Shown here: in pieces, positions 27,824 to 37,030 of the stretch
Layout: the number at the start of each line of letters is the position of its first letter
How positions within the stretch are numbered: position 1 is the first letter of the stretch
Translations under genes and position numbers: made by a program
The notes under the pieces: generated by a model
Told to the model about the DNA's origin: nothing
What the model saw: only the letters and a program-made list of their open reading frames with translations
Database searches by the model: none
Origin: Fulvivirga sp. M361
Lineage (GTDB): Bacteria > Bacteroidota > Bacteroidia > Cytophagales > Cyclobacteriaceae
Direction: 5' to 3'
NCBI RefSeq assembly: GCF_007097395.1
Contig: NZ_VKDC01000006.1
Span: forward strand, 145,589 to 209,588
Length of the DNA stretch: 64,000 nt

Positions 27824-29926
27824 TTACCTTGGAAAAGCCGCAGCTATACCACCGTCAACATTGAGTATATTTCCCGTACTCTTACTCAATAACCCTCCTA
27901 CAAAGGCAAAAGCTGCATTGGCAATGTCTTCGGCTTCGATAATCTCATTCAATAAAGTGCGTTTCGCGTAATGTTCCGGTAGTTCTTCCGGGGTAATGCC
28001 ATAAGCTTTAGCCCGACCTTCTGCCCACTTACCTTCCCAGATCTTACTGCCCGTGATCACTGCATCAGGATTGACAACATTTACCTTGATCTTTTCAGGC
28101 CCTAACTCTGCTGCAAGCAGGCGTGACATATGGATCTGTGCACCTTTTGCGGTACCATACCCTACGTTATTTGGCCCGGACACCAAACCGTTTTTGCTGG
28201 CAATGTTTACTATATCGCCGCCAAAACCCTGTATACGCATGATATCAGCGCCTGCTTTGGAAACATTGAATTGTCCTTTGACGATAACATCCTGCAGCAA
28301 GTCCCATTCTTTTTCGTTCGTGTCGGTCATAGGCTTGGAAATGGCCAGCCCGGCACAATTTACCACTATATCTACACCTCCGAAAGTAAGGCATGCTTTT
28401 TTGAAGGCTGCGTCAATGTTGCTTTGATCAGTAACATCCATAGCCATGCAACCGGCATGATCTGCACTGTATCCTGCCATAACAGCTTCCAGTGCATTCT
28501 CATCGATGTCGGTAAAGAAAACACAGGCCCCCTGTGCAGAGAATACTTCGGCAATAGATTTGCCAATGCCGCCAGAACCACCTGTAATGAGTAATACTCG
28601 TCGTGATAGCGGCTTTTCAGCAGGCATACGTTGTAGCTTAGCTTCTTCAAGTAGCCAATATTCTATATCAAATGCCTCTTGTAACGGCAGAGAAACATAA
28701 CTTGAGACAGCTTCAGCGCCTTTCATTACGTTAATGGCATTGATATAAAATTCACTCGCCACCCTGGCGGTCTGTTTGTTTTTAGCAAAGGAGAATAGAC
28801 CTACACCCGGCCAGAGAATGATTACGGGGTTACTGTCCCTTATGGCAGGGCTGTTGTCACGTTTATGATCCGTATAATATTTGGCGTAATAGTCACGATA
28901 TTCTGAAAAAGATGCTTTCAGTTTTTCCCGGATCGAAGCATCAATGATTTCATCCGGAGTCAGCGGTAGAACCAGTGGCCTGATCTTGGTTCTGAGAAAA
29001 TGGTCCGGGCAACTGGTCCCCATAGGGGCAAGCCGGTCCAAATCGGCGCTATTGATGAATTCCAACACCCTATCATCATCCGTGAAGTGACCGATCATTT
29101 TATTTTCGCCGGAACATAGTCCTCTTAGAAATGGGGCGAGCTTAGCTGCCTGCTCCTTCCTTTGGTCTTCCGGAAGCGAAGTGATGACCTGACCGCCAAA
29201 AACAGGACGTTCTTTACCATAGTTTTCTTCCAGGTAAGCGGCAGCTTTATTGATCTTGTCGAGACTGTTTAAATAACATTCATGTGCGGTATCTCCCCAT
29301 GTGAACAATCCATGGCCACCAAGAATAATACCTTCAATGCCTGGATTATCCTTTAGGGACTTTTCCAGTTGAAGAGCCAGGTCAAACCCTGGTCTTTGCC
29401 AGGGGATCCAGGAAAGCTTCCCTTCGAACAGCTCTTTCGTTATTTTTTCACCATCCGCAGAAGCGGCAATGGCAATGATAGCATCAGGGTGTAAATGGTC
29501 GATATGCTTAAACGGAAGAAACGCATGTAGTGCTGTGTCTATGGACGGTGCTTTAGAATCCAGATCGTATAAGCAGTGATAGAACAGACCTACCATTTCA
29601 TCTTCATGTTCCAGGCCACGGTATACATTTTTAAGATTTTGAAGCCGGTCCATGTACAGACCGGCCAGGCCTTCTCTTTTTAAAGTGCCAATGTCACCGC
29701 CGGAGCCTTTTACCCACATTACCTCTGTTTGTTCTTTGGTCAGGGGGTCAGTTTCAATGGTTTTACAACTGGTGTTACCGCCACCATAATTGGTGATCTT
29801 TAAATCGGAGCCTAATGTATTAGACCTATATAACAATAGTCCCACTTCCTGACCCTTCAGTTTGTCTTCCTCTTCTTTATTCCAACGATCCTCAATGTGA
29901 CTAAATGACTTTTCAATGATATTCAT
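27824..29926 (-). CDS. rhaD: Bifunctional rhamnulose-1-phosphate aldolase/lactaldehyde dehydrogenase
   Basis: A 700-residue fusion. Residues about 20-300 are a class II aldolase domain (TNYGGGNTSCK at 45; metal ligands in DTALHAFLPFKHIDHLHPD around 130-148; LGGHGLFTWGD at 202). Residues about 440-700 are a short-chain dehydrogenase with the NAD motif TGGSGGIG at 448 and active-site Y590/K594 in YGTAK. This matches the RhaD aldolase-alcohol dehydrogenase family. It cleaves L-rhamnulose-1-phosphate to dihydroxyacetone phosphate and L-lactaldehyde, and the second domain is thought to oxidise the lactaldehyde. The gene is first in the operon with rhaI and divergent from the GntR regulator. The symbol is used in some annotations of this fused family. 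Confidence 0.92.
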   Translation of the reverse strand: MNIIEKSFSHIEDRWNKEEEDKLKGQEVGLLLYRSNTLGSDLKITNYGGGNTSCKTIETDPLTKEQTEVMWVKGSGGDIGTLKREGLAGLYMDRLQNLKNVYRGLEHEDEMVGLFYHCLYDLDSKAPSIDTALHAFLPFKHIDHLHPDAIIAIAASADGEKITKELFEGKLSWIPWQRPGFDLALQLEKSLKDNPGIEGIILGGHGLFTWGDTAHECYLNSLDKINKAAAYLEENYGKERPVFGGQVITSLPEDQRKEQAAKLAPFLRGLCSGENKMIGHFTDDDRVLEFINSADLDRLAPMGTSCPDHFLRTKIRPLVLPLTPDEIIDASIREKLKASFSEYRDYYAKYYTDHKRDNSPAIRDSNPVIILWPGVGLFSFAKNKQTARVASEFYINAINVMKGAEAVSSYVSLPLQEAFDIEYWLLEEAKLQRMPAEKPLSRRVLLITGGSGGIGKSIAEVFSAQGACVFFTDIDENALEAVMAGYSADHAGCMAMDVTDQSNIDAAFKKACLTFGGVDIVVNCAGLAISKPMTDTNEKEWDLLQDVIVKGQFNVSKAGADIMRIQGFGGDIVNIASKNGLVSGPNNVGYGTAKGAQIHMSRLLAAELGPEKIKVNVVNPDAVITGSKIWEGKWAEGRAKAYGITPEELPEHYAKRTLLNEIIEAEDIANAAFAFVGGLLSKSTGNILNVDGGIAAAFPR

Positions 29927-30091
29927 CTCATGATTTTTTGAACTTCATCAAAACTATTGATGGTATGTCCGAATGCTATCCTGTACTATGCTGAGCAATC
30001 GTTATAATCGGTTAAACTTTCCGATCATTTAAATTTTAGATCCTATTAAGTTAAAAACTATTTATTTTAGAGACCAAAAGTAAGAAAGGTA

Positions 30092-31141
30092 ATGCGGACA
30101 GGATCAGAAGGCTTGATGGATGAATTGGAAATTAATGCTGATTCCAAGACACCGAAGTACAAACAGATAATAAACTTCATCATTAATCAAATAGAGAAGG
30201 GAAAACTCAAAATGGATGATAGAATTCCCTCTATCAATGAGACGAGTGAAGAATTCTACCTTTCACGGGACACCGTAGAAAAGGCGTATAGTTTTTTGAA
30301 GGAAAGAAATATTATTACCAGTGTAAAAGGTAAGGGGTATTTTGTCTCTAATGCAGAACTGGTTTCTAAAGTCAATGTGTGTCTGATATTCAATAAATTG
30401 AGCGCGCATAAAAAGATCATTTTCAACTCCATATTCAAAACACTGGGTACACATGCCTCAGTAGACCTGTTTGTACATCATTCGGATCTTGAACTATTTA
30501 AGAATTTATTAAAAAAGAAGATTGGAGAGTATAACTATTATGTTATAATGCCTCATTTTGAGCGTTTCGATGATGAGAGTCTGAAGCTATTGAAGGGCAT
30601 TCCTGAAGACCAGCTTATTATTTTGGACAAACTTCCGGAAGAACTACAAGGGAATTTTGGCGCTATATACCAGGACTTCAAAAACGATATTACCAAAACG
30701 TTAGAGCAGGCACTGGAAGAGTTAAAAAAGTATAAGAAGCTCGTATTAGTCTTTCCTATCGATGAAATGTATCCTTATCCCAGGGAAATAGAGCAGGGTT
30801 TCAGGAAATTTTGTGCTACTAACCGGTTTGCCTTTGATATCATAGATGAATTTGGGCCGGGGCGGGATATTTCAGAAAAAGGGGAAGCGTTTGTGGTAAT
30901 AGAAGAGAGCGACCTTGTCAATATTGTAAAGAAAGCAAGGACCCTGAATTGGCAGATAGGCAAAGACGTAGGCATTATTTCCTATAATGACACTCCTTTA
31001 AAAGAAGTGTTAGCCGAAGGCATAACCGTCATCTCTACAGATTTTAAAAAGATGGGGACCCGGGCTGCCGAAATGATTTTGAAAAAGAATTTCATACAGA
31101 CTGAAAATCCATTTACGCTGATCAAGCGCAAGTCACTTTAG
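30092..31141 (+). CDS. GntR family regulator, likely of rhamnose use
   Basis: About 349 residues. The N-terminal winged helix (about 18-85) reads TPKYKQIINFIINQIEKGKL, RIPSINETSEEFYLSRDTVEKAYSFLKER and GKGYFVS, the GntR signature. The rest resembles a periplasmic-binding-protein-like sensor domain of the LacI type (KLVLVFPIDEMYPYPREIEQ, DVGIISYNDTPLKEVLAEGITVIS, KKMGTRAAEMI). Bacteroidota use this GntR type for sugar regulons. It is divergent from the rhaD-rhaI operon across about 165 bp, so it probably controls rhamnose catabolism. The ATG at 30092 is used; the ATG at 30116 with AGAAGG upstream is an equal alternative. The stop codon overlaps the left end of a MITE-like element. Confidence 0.85.
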   Translation: MRTGSEGLMDELEINADSKTPKYKQIINFIINQIEKGKLKMDDRIPSINETSEEFYLSRDTVEKAYSFLKERNIITSVKGKGYFVSNAELVSKVNVCLIFNKLSAHKKIIFNSIFKTLGTHASVDLFVHHSDLELFKNLLKKKIGEYNYYVIMPHFERFDDESLKLLKGIPEDQLIILDKLPEELQGNFGAIYQDFKNDITKTLEQALEELKKYKKLVLVFPIDEMYPYPREIEQGFRKFCATNRFAFDIIDEFGPGRDISEKGEAFVVIEESDLVNIVKKARTLNWQIGKDVGIISYNDTPLKEVLAEGITVISTDFKKMGTRAAEMILKKNFIQTENPFTLIKRKSL

Positions 31142-31380
31142 TGTCGTGTCACAGTTGTTGAATATTAGAGGAAGAACTCTATTTGCAGATTGCTGACTTT
31201 AAGAATGAGACCTCAAATGGCGGTTAGAGTTAGATTATAAACGCTATTTGCAGTGTTAGAACATTCTCTATTAACTAGCAATAGGTAAGGGGCAATCGGC
31301 AAAACTGACACGTTCATATAATTACATTTTTGCCTACTGCCTACTTTAATCGTTCAGTCACCATTTGAGCTGTGACACTA
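31139..31380. mobile_element. MITE-like element, 242 bp
   Basis: The right end CTGTGACACTA (31370-31380) is the reverse complement of TAGTGTCACAG. The left end reads TAGTGTC followed by GTGTCACAG (31139-31154), the same terminal sequence with a 5-bp tandem duplication of GTGTC. The 10-mer CTATTTGCAG occurs twice inside (31179 and 31244). No coding sequence is present. It could be a miniature inverted-repeat element or a chance pair of short repeats. Confidence 0.35.
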
Positions 31381-32190
31381 GTAGGAGTACCAACCTCGGG
31401 ACAGGTATCCACCCAACTGTCGTGCTCCAGGCGCTTTACGCTCTGCTCTTCCTTGGGGAGATTAAAATGGATTTTCAGTAAATTTTAGTTATAACAATCC
31501 TGGTTGACGATTATCATTCTCCCCATCATTCCCAGGATCTTGTTTTCTTTAATATATCGGGCTATTGTACCCGAAACGATCGGCTGAATAACGTCGTTTC
31601 CAGTGTTGCAGCACTGTTCTGCTTCTATTTGTGTTACCACTATTTGATGACCTCTTTTTTCGTTAAACCTGACCTGGTAAAATCGCCCGGATAAGCAAAA
31701 ACACAGTCCTTTTTCTAAAAAAGAAGTATCGTTTTGTAACAGTATTGAAATAGCAATGGAAACAAGAGAGCATAAGCGGGGTAGATCCTGACAATGTATG
31801 TCGCAGGCCATTTGGATGGGTTTGGAGATCAGTGCGTCAATAGGAGCTGTTGTGCAACTCATTGGGGGTATCCATTTACGGCAAAAAATAAAAAAGTCAC
31901 AAAATCACTGGCAGAAACTTAATGAAAACCTTCATCGTTAGAGTGGTCTGCTTTTAATTGTCCATTCAATTGTCCTGTCAAACCTCCTTTTTTATGCCCT
32001 GATATAACTAAAACGGCGCTACTTTTTTGAATAATGGTTAATATCACCTTTTTGGTTTGAAGAAGACATAACGATTAACATTGAACGCCTGGTACACTGC
32101 TGAAACAACACATCTTGCTCAATACTGCCTGTGAGATCATTTTTTTTGATGCCTCTTTTCAATCAGTTACTTTAGAACCACGCCTGTATT
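31381..32190. other. Intergenic region with one doubtful open frame
   Basis: Between the MITE-like element and the sulfatase gene. A minus-strand frame at 31485-31862 could encode 125 residues that are cysteine-rich and protein-like (FYQVRFNEKRGHQIVV, GTIARYIKENKILGMMGRMI). It has no convincing ribosome site and matches no family I know, so I do not call it a gene. The remainder shows nothing recognisable. Confidence 0.3.
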
Positions 32191-33612
32191 TTATCTTCTT
32201 CCCCAAACGTGGGCTTTCGCCGGATCGTAGGCAGGGTTAGGTTCTGGCATGGCTGCATCTACCAATGATCTCCACTCTTGTAATAAGCGGTGCAATTCTC
32301 TAGTCTTTTCAGGAAGACTTGTTGTAAGGTTTTTGGTTTCGCCAATATCACTTTCCAGGTCATAGAGACTCAACTCGTTTGTGTCGAAGTGTTCAATGAG
32401 TTTATATTTACCTAGCCTGATCGCACCGGCGGGTCTGTCATGATGGTATACCGGATAGTGCCAATAGACGGGGCTGCTGTCAAAGGTTTCCTGACGGGTA
32501 AAGGCCGGAACAAATGATTTACCGTCCAGTATTGCGTTACTGTCTGAAGGGATGTTTAACATTTCCATAAAAGTGGGAAACAGATCGACCCCTGCCACTA
32601 TTGCGTTGGTTTGTGTGCCTGATTCTGCCACTCCGGGCCATTTCACGATCAAAGGTTCTCTGATGCCCCCCTCGTAGACCGAACCTTTTTCGCCACGTAA
32701 GGGATCATTATTCGTGACAATAATATCGTTGGCTTTGTCATAACGTTGTACCAGGCCGCCATTGTCTGAGAATAATACCACAATGGTGTTTTCTTCCAGT
32801 CCAAGCTCTTCAATTTTATCCAATACCTGCCCAACACTTTGGTCAACGTATTCGATCATAGCCGCGTAGGTTGGATTACTTACATAACCATCTGCTTTGG
32901 GTTTAGCTTCATACTTTTTTATCAACGCTTCTTTTGCCTGTAATGGAATATGTACGGCATAATGAGAAAGAACAACAGCAAAAGAAGAATCTTTTTTCTC
33001 CTCCATAAAGTCAAGTGTTTTTTTTGTCAGGTAATCTGTCAGATAGGTGCTGTCGGGAATGGATTGATCCTTTGGGTTCAGGCTGTTCTTAATGTTGAAA
33101 TGTGTCCAGCCATTAAATACTATTGAAGTACCAAAGCCCTGCCCGGCAGGTAATACGTCACCATTCCAGCCCAGGTGCCACTTTCCAAAGTAGGCAGTTT
33201 CATAGCCTGCACTTTGTATTTGTTCGCCAAATGTAGTGACTGAGTTAGGCAGGTATTGGGTTCTGTTAACAGGTACCGTAAGTTTTTCGAAAGGACGAAA
33301 GTGACCTGGTATGAAATCATTCAGCCCGAACCGGGCCGGGTATTGGCCTGATAGAATGGCAGCGCGGGAAGGGGAACAGACCGGACTTGAGGCATAGGCA
33401 TCGGTAAACCGGACGCCCTGTTTGGTCAGTCGGTCTATGTTGGGCGTTTCATTGAACTTATTGCCATAAGAAGGTAAGTCTGCCCACCCCATGTCATCAA
33501 TAAGAATGAATACTAAGTTGGGTTTCTTTAGGTTCTTCTGTTCATGATTTGAGGTGCATTTAAAGGTTAAGATGCTAATTATCAGTATTTTTACTATGGT
33601 TGTTATTTTCAT
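32191..33612 (-). CDS. Sulfatase lipoprotein (type I, CSPSR)
   Basis: A 473-residue protein with a lipoprotein signal (lipobox TFKC, C19). The sulfatase fold begins PNLVFILIDDMGWADLPSYGN, with metal ligands D39/D40. The formylglycine motif is C79-S-P-S-R83 in SSPVCSPSRAAILSGQYPARFG. Later motifs are GKWHLGW, SDNGGL and GSVYEGGIREPLIVKWPG. It belongs to the arylsulfatase-like S1 family, and a formylglycine-generating enzyme encoded elsewhere must activate Cys79. Likely anchored in the periplasm, it would remove sulfate from a glycan. It is divergent from operon 1 across about 210 bp containing a palindromic operator candidate, so it is probably co-regulated. Confidence 0.93.
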   Translation of the reverse strand: MKITTIVKILIISILTFKCTSNHEQKNLKKPNLVFILIDDMGWADLPSYGNKFNETPNIDRLTKQGVRFTDAYASSPVCSPSRAAILSGQYPARFGLNDFIPGHFRPFEKLTVPVNRTQYLPNSVTTFGEQIQSAGYETAYFGKWHLGWNGDVLPAGQGFGTSIVFNGWTHFNIKNSLNPKDQSIPDSTYLTDYLTKKTLDFMEEKKDSSFAVVLSHYAVHIPLQAKEALIKKYEAKPKADGYVSNPTYAAMIEYVDQSVGQVLDKIEELGLEENTIVVLFSDNGGLVQRYDKANDIIVTNNDPLRGEKGSVYEGGIREPLIVKWPGVAESGTQTNAIVAGVDLFPTFMEMLNIPSDSNAILDGKSFVPAFTRQETFDSSPVYWHYPVYHHDRPAGAIRLGKYKLIEHFDTNELSLYDLESDIGETKNLTTSLPEKTRELHRLLQEWRSLVDAAMPEPNPAYDPAKAHVWGRR

Positions 33613-33720
33613 TTCAAGAAATATTTAATTCAAAAATGAATTAATTTTCTGAGTCTGGTATCCTGTTCATTCATGAAAACGGAACGAACACGGTGTACTT
33701 TTTCCATCCCCTCCGCAACT

Positions 33721-33742
33721 ATCCTGCGGTACACCACAGGAT
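33721..33742. promoter_or_regulatory. Candidate operator in the divergent promoter region
   Basis: A 22-bp quasi-palindrome that matches its own reverse complement at 18 of 22 positions (ATCCTG at one end, CAGGAT at the other, GGT and ACC inside). It lies between the divergent sulfatase and susC genes, where a regulator such as the GntR protein could control both. The first 11 bases recur near 26074. Confidence 0.4.
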
Positions 33743-33821
33743 GGTTGATATTCAATCTAATACTAGTTTCATTGAAAAATTCCCTAGTTGAATTTTAAAG
33801 TCCACGCTAATAAACCTAAGT

Positions 33822-36800
33822 ATGAAGAAAACTTTACAAGTAGTATTACTCTTGCTATTCCCGCTCGCTGTTGCACTGGCCCAGGCCCAGGAAGTGACCG
33901 TTAGTGGCAAAGTAATAGACGAGAAAAATGAAGCCCTCCCAGGTGCCAATGTGATTGTAAAAGGTACTACCATTGGTACGGTCACCGATGTTGATGGTAA
34001 CTATACCCTGACGGTCCCTTCCAATGCTGAAACGCTGACTTTTTCCTTTGTCGGTTATTTAACGGAGGAGTCACCAATCAATGCACAGTCTGTTATCAAT
34101 ATGACACTCTACCTGGATGTGTTATCGCTTTCGGAAGTTGTGGTAGTAGGATACGGAGAAAAACGAAAGGCCGATTTGATCGGGGCGGTTTCACAACTTG
34201 ATGCCAAGTCGATTAAGGAGTTGCCCATAACTACCTTTGATCAGGCCCTAACCGGCCAGGTGGCAGGGGTGCAAACACGACAGACGGGTCGACCGGGGGG
34301 TGGTCCGGAAGTGCTTATACGGGGGGTGAGTTCCATAGGCGCTAATAACGCACCTCTTTATGTGATCGATGGTTTTCCGGTAGGCAACTCTAATGAGCAG
34401 AAAGACAATTTCAATTTGAGTTGGCTATCACCGGATGACATAGAATCTATTAGTGTATTAAAAGACGCTGCGGCTAAAGCTATTTACGGGTCACGTGCAT
34501 CAGCGGGGGTGGTCATTATTACCACCAAAAAAGGAAAACAAGGGGCCCCTTCGATAAGCTTCAGCACCTATACAGGCATTCAGGAAATACCGGATTACGA
34601 AAAGCTGGATGTTTTGAATGCCCGGCAGCTGGCCCAATTTCAAAGGGAGCGAATAGAGGATCAAATACGTGTAGTACAGGGCAGAGAACCTACTGAAGAA
34701 GATATTCCTGAGGCGTTCAGAAACCCGGAACAATATGGTGAAGGGACGGATTGGTTTGATGAGGCGACCAGAAATGGGATCATGCAGAACTACCACATCA
34801 ATATGAATGGCGGTACTGATAAAGTTACTTACAATGTATCTGCCGGTTATTTTAACCAGGAAGGTGTTGTGCTCACCACTCAATTCGAGCGATATTCCGT
34901 AAGGGCTAAATTTGATGCCAAGATAAGTGATCGTTTGAGGTACGGTATGAATATCGCTCCGTCATGGGTAAGAAACCAGGCAAGCAATACCGACCCTAAT
35001 GAGGAAAGTGGGTTTGGTGTATACGGCGCTGTTTTATCCAGCTATTGGGTGGACCCTTCGGCTTCCGTCAATAATCCTGACGGAACGTTATCAAATAATA
35101 CACAAGGTGATCTTCTGGAGTTCTTTACGGCTTCCCCGGTTTTTCGATTGAAAGAAACCAGGGATAACAGGGAGACTTCTACACTTCTGTTTGGGAATTA
35201 CCTGGAGCTGGATATCCTTAAAAATTTAACAGCAAAAACATTTTTCTCGGTTAACAACAGTGATCGGAGGGTCGATAATTTTACACCTTCCACCTTGCCG
35301 GGAACAAGTTTGCCACCTAACCCGGAAGGCACCGGTATTGCAGAGGCACAGATCATTCATGAAGTCAGGAGGAACTGGATCAATGAGAATACGCTGACAT
35401 ACAGAGCTCAATTAAATGATGTTCATAAAATAGATGCCCTGGCTGGATTTATACTGGAAAAGAGAGAATTCCAGAAGACCAATGTTGAAGCAAGAAATCT
35501 AATAGAAGAAGGTTTCATCCGGCCAATAACCCCTAATAACGTAGCTAGTGATAATGTGAATAACCTGAAAGGGACAGAGAGCTTCGAGGAAAATGCTTTA
35601 GTGTCATTTCTTGGTCGCGTTAACTATGTCTATGATAATAAATACTTCGTTACGGCTGCATTGAGACGTGACGGGTCGTCCAGGTTCGGTGCGGACCAGC
35701 GTTTTGGTAATTTCCCTTCTTTAACGGCAGCATGGAGAATATCCAATGAAGGGTTCTGGAATGGTAGCCTGAAAAATATCATAAGTGACCTGAAGTTAGA
35801 GGCCGGGTATGGTTTGAGTGGAAACAATGCCATTGGCAATTATATCGCCCAGGGCAGAGTAGGTACTATAAATTACGTTTTTGGTCAGGTCCCGGGGGCT
35901 AACCCTGCCGTAGGGCCTGTCGAAGCCCCCGGAAGTGTGGTAAACAGGGTCCCTAATTCAATATTGACCTGGGAAGAAACGGAGCAGTGGGATGTTGGCC
36001 TGGACATAGGTTTGTTGACCAATCGCATCAACATCTCTTTGGATGTATATAATGCAGTATCAAAGGATTTTCTTATCAGTGCACCTGTGCCACGAAGTAC
36101 AGGTTTTGCAGACATTATAAGCAATGCAGGCAGCATACGCAACCGGGGTTTCGAGATCGAGCTAGGAACCAGTGGCCTGGTAAAGGCGGGTGATTTCACC
36201 TATGATGTCAACGTAAACTTTACACGTAATGTCAACGAGGTAATCGAATTGACCAATGAGGAGCTCAACAGAGGAGGCGCAGGTAACGGGACTACTTTTT
36301 CAACGACACGGGAAGGAGAACCTGTCGGGTTATTCAGAGGACTTTTGATAACGGGTTTATTCACACAGGCAGAAATTGACGACCCGGACGTTCCCAAGTA
36401 TAATGGCGCTGTTGAAGGGTCCATTAATTACGTTGATGCGGACGGTGACGGAAGGCTTGAAGAGTTGGAAGACTATGTGGTGATCGGAAACCCTCACCCT
36501 GATTTTGTTTTTGGATTACGACACAACTTTAAGTATAGAAACTTTGATCTGAGCATTTTAATGAATGGGGCTATTGGCCAGCAAATATTCGATCTCAGCA
36601 AGCAGAATTTACAAAATCTTGATGGCGTATTCAACCTGCACACAAGTGTACTGGATCGCTTCAGACCTGGAGATGATCCAACAACTAAAACCATTCCCGG
36701 TACAGTACAGATTAGTGGATCGAGTGTGGCCACACAGCGTTGGAGGATACCCAATTCAGCTTCTGTGCAAGATGCGGACTATCTAATGGTTCGAAACATT

Positions 36801-37019
36801 ACGTTAGGCTATAATATTCCCAATGGCATTTTCGACCAGAAATTCTTCAAAAATGCCCGGGCCTATGTAAGCGTTCAAAATGCCATACTTTTCACTGAAT
36901 ATGAACTGGGTAACCCGGAAGTGGGCAGGGCGGGGGACAATGCCCTGGTCCGAAATGTGTTTCAGGGGAGTTATCCTAATGTAAGGACGTACACCCTGGG
37001 GTTAAATGTGACTTTTTAA
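33822..37019 (+). CDS. SusC/RagA-type TonB-dependent transporter, operon 1
   Basis: A 1065-residue outer membrane protein with signal peptide (to about residue 22). Residues about 25-108 are the carboxypeptidase-like domain (GKVIDEKNEALPGANVIVKGT, FSFVGYLTEESP). The SusC signature LSEVVVVGYGEKRKADLIGAVS follows, with the plug segment VLIRGVSSIGANNAPLYVIDG and then a beta-barrel ending TLGLNVTF. SusC proteins import oligosaccharides with TonB energy and pair with SusD. It has no N-terminal STN domain, so unlike the second SusC it should not signal directly to the FecR anti-sigma factor. It heads operon 1, 11 bp before susD. Confidence 0.95.
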   Translation: MKKTLQVVLLLLFPLAVALAQAQEVTVSGKVIDEKNEALPGANVIVKGTTIGTVTDVDGNYTLTVPSNAETLTFSFVGYLTEESPINAQSVINMTLYLDVLSLSEVVVVGYGEKRKADLIGAVSQLDAKSIKELPITTFDQALTGQVAGVQTRQTGRPGGGPEVLIRGVSSIGANNAPLYVIDGFPVGNSNEQKDNFNLSWLSPDDIESISVLKDAAAKAIYGSRASAGVVIITTKKGKQGAPSISFSTYTGIQEIPDYEKLDVLNARQLAQFQRERIEDQIRVVQGREPTEEDIPEAFRNPEQYGEGTDWFDEATRNGIMQNYHINMNGGTDKVTYNVSAGYFNQEGVVLTTQFERYSVRAKFDAKISDRLRYGMNIAPSWVRNQASNTDPNEESGFGVYGAVLSSYWVDPSASVNNPDGTLSNNTQGDLLEFFTASPVFRLKETRDNRETSTLLFGNYLELDILKNLTAKTFFSVNNSDRRVDNFTPSTLPGTSLPPNPEGTGIAEAQIIHEVRRNWINENTLTYRAQLNDVHKIDALAGFILEKREFQKTNVEARNLIEEGFIRPITPNNVASDNVNNLKGTESFEENALVSFLGRVNYVYDNKYFVTAALRRDGSSRFGADQRFGNFPSLTAAWRISNEGFWNGSLKNIISDLKLEAGYGLSGNNAIGNYIAQGRVGTINYVFGQVPGANPAVGPVEAPGSVVNRVPNSILTWEETEQWDVGLDIGLLTNRINISLDVYNAVSKDFLISAPVPRSTGFADIISNAGSIRNRGFEIELGTSGLVKAGDFTYDVNVNFTRNVNEVIELTNEELNRGGAGNGTTFSTTREGEPVGLFRGLLITGLFTQAEIDDPDVPKYNGAVEGSINYVDADGDGRLEELEDYVVIGNPHPDFVFGLRHNFKYRNFDLSILMNGAIGQQIFDLSKQNLQNLDGVFNLHTSVLDRFRPGDDPTTKTIPGTVQISGSSVATQRWRIPNSASVQDADYLMVRNITLGYNIPNGIFDQKFFKNARAYVSVQNAILFTEYELGNPEVGRAGDNALVRNVFQGSYPNVRTYTLGLNVTF

Positions 37020-37030
37020 ACGTAGATCAG

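Noticed and set aside
29927..30091. Operator for the GntR regulator between rhaD and the regulator gene
   Set aside because: Partial symmetries such as AATCGTTATAATCGGTT are too imperfect to call a site by eye.
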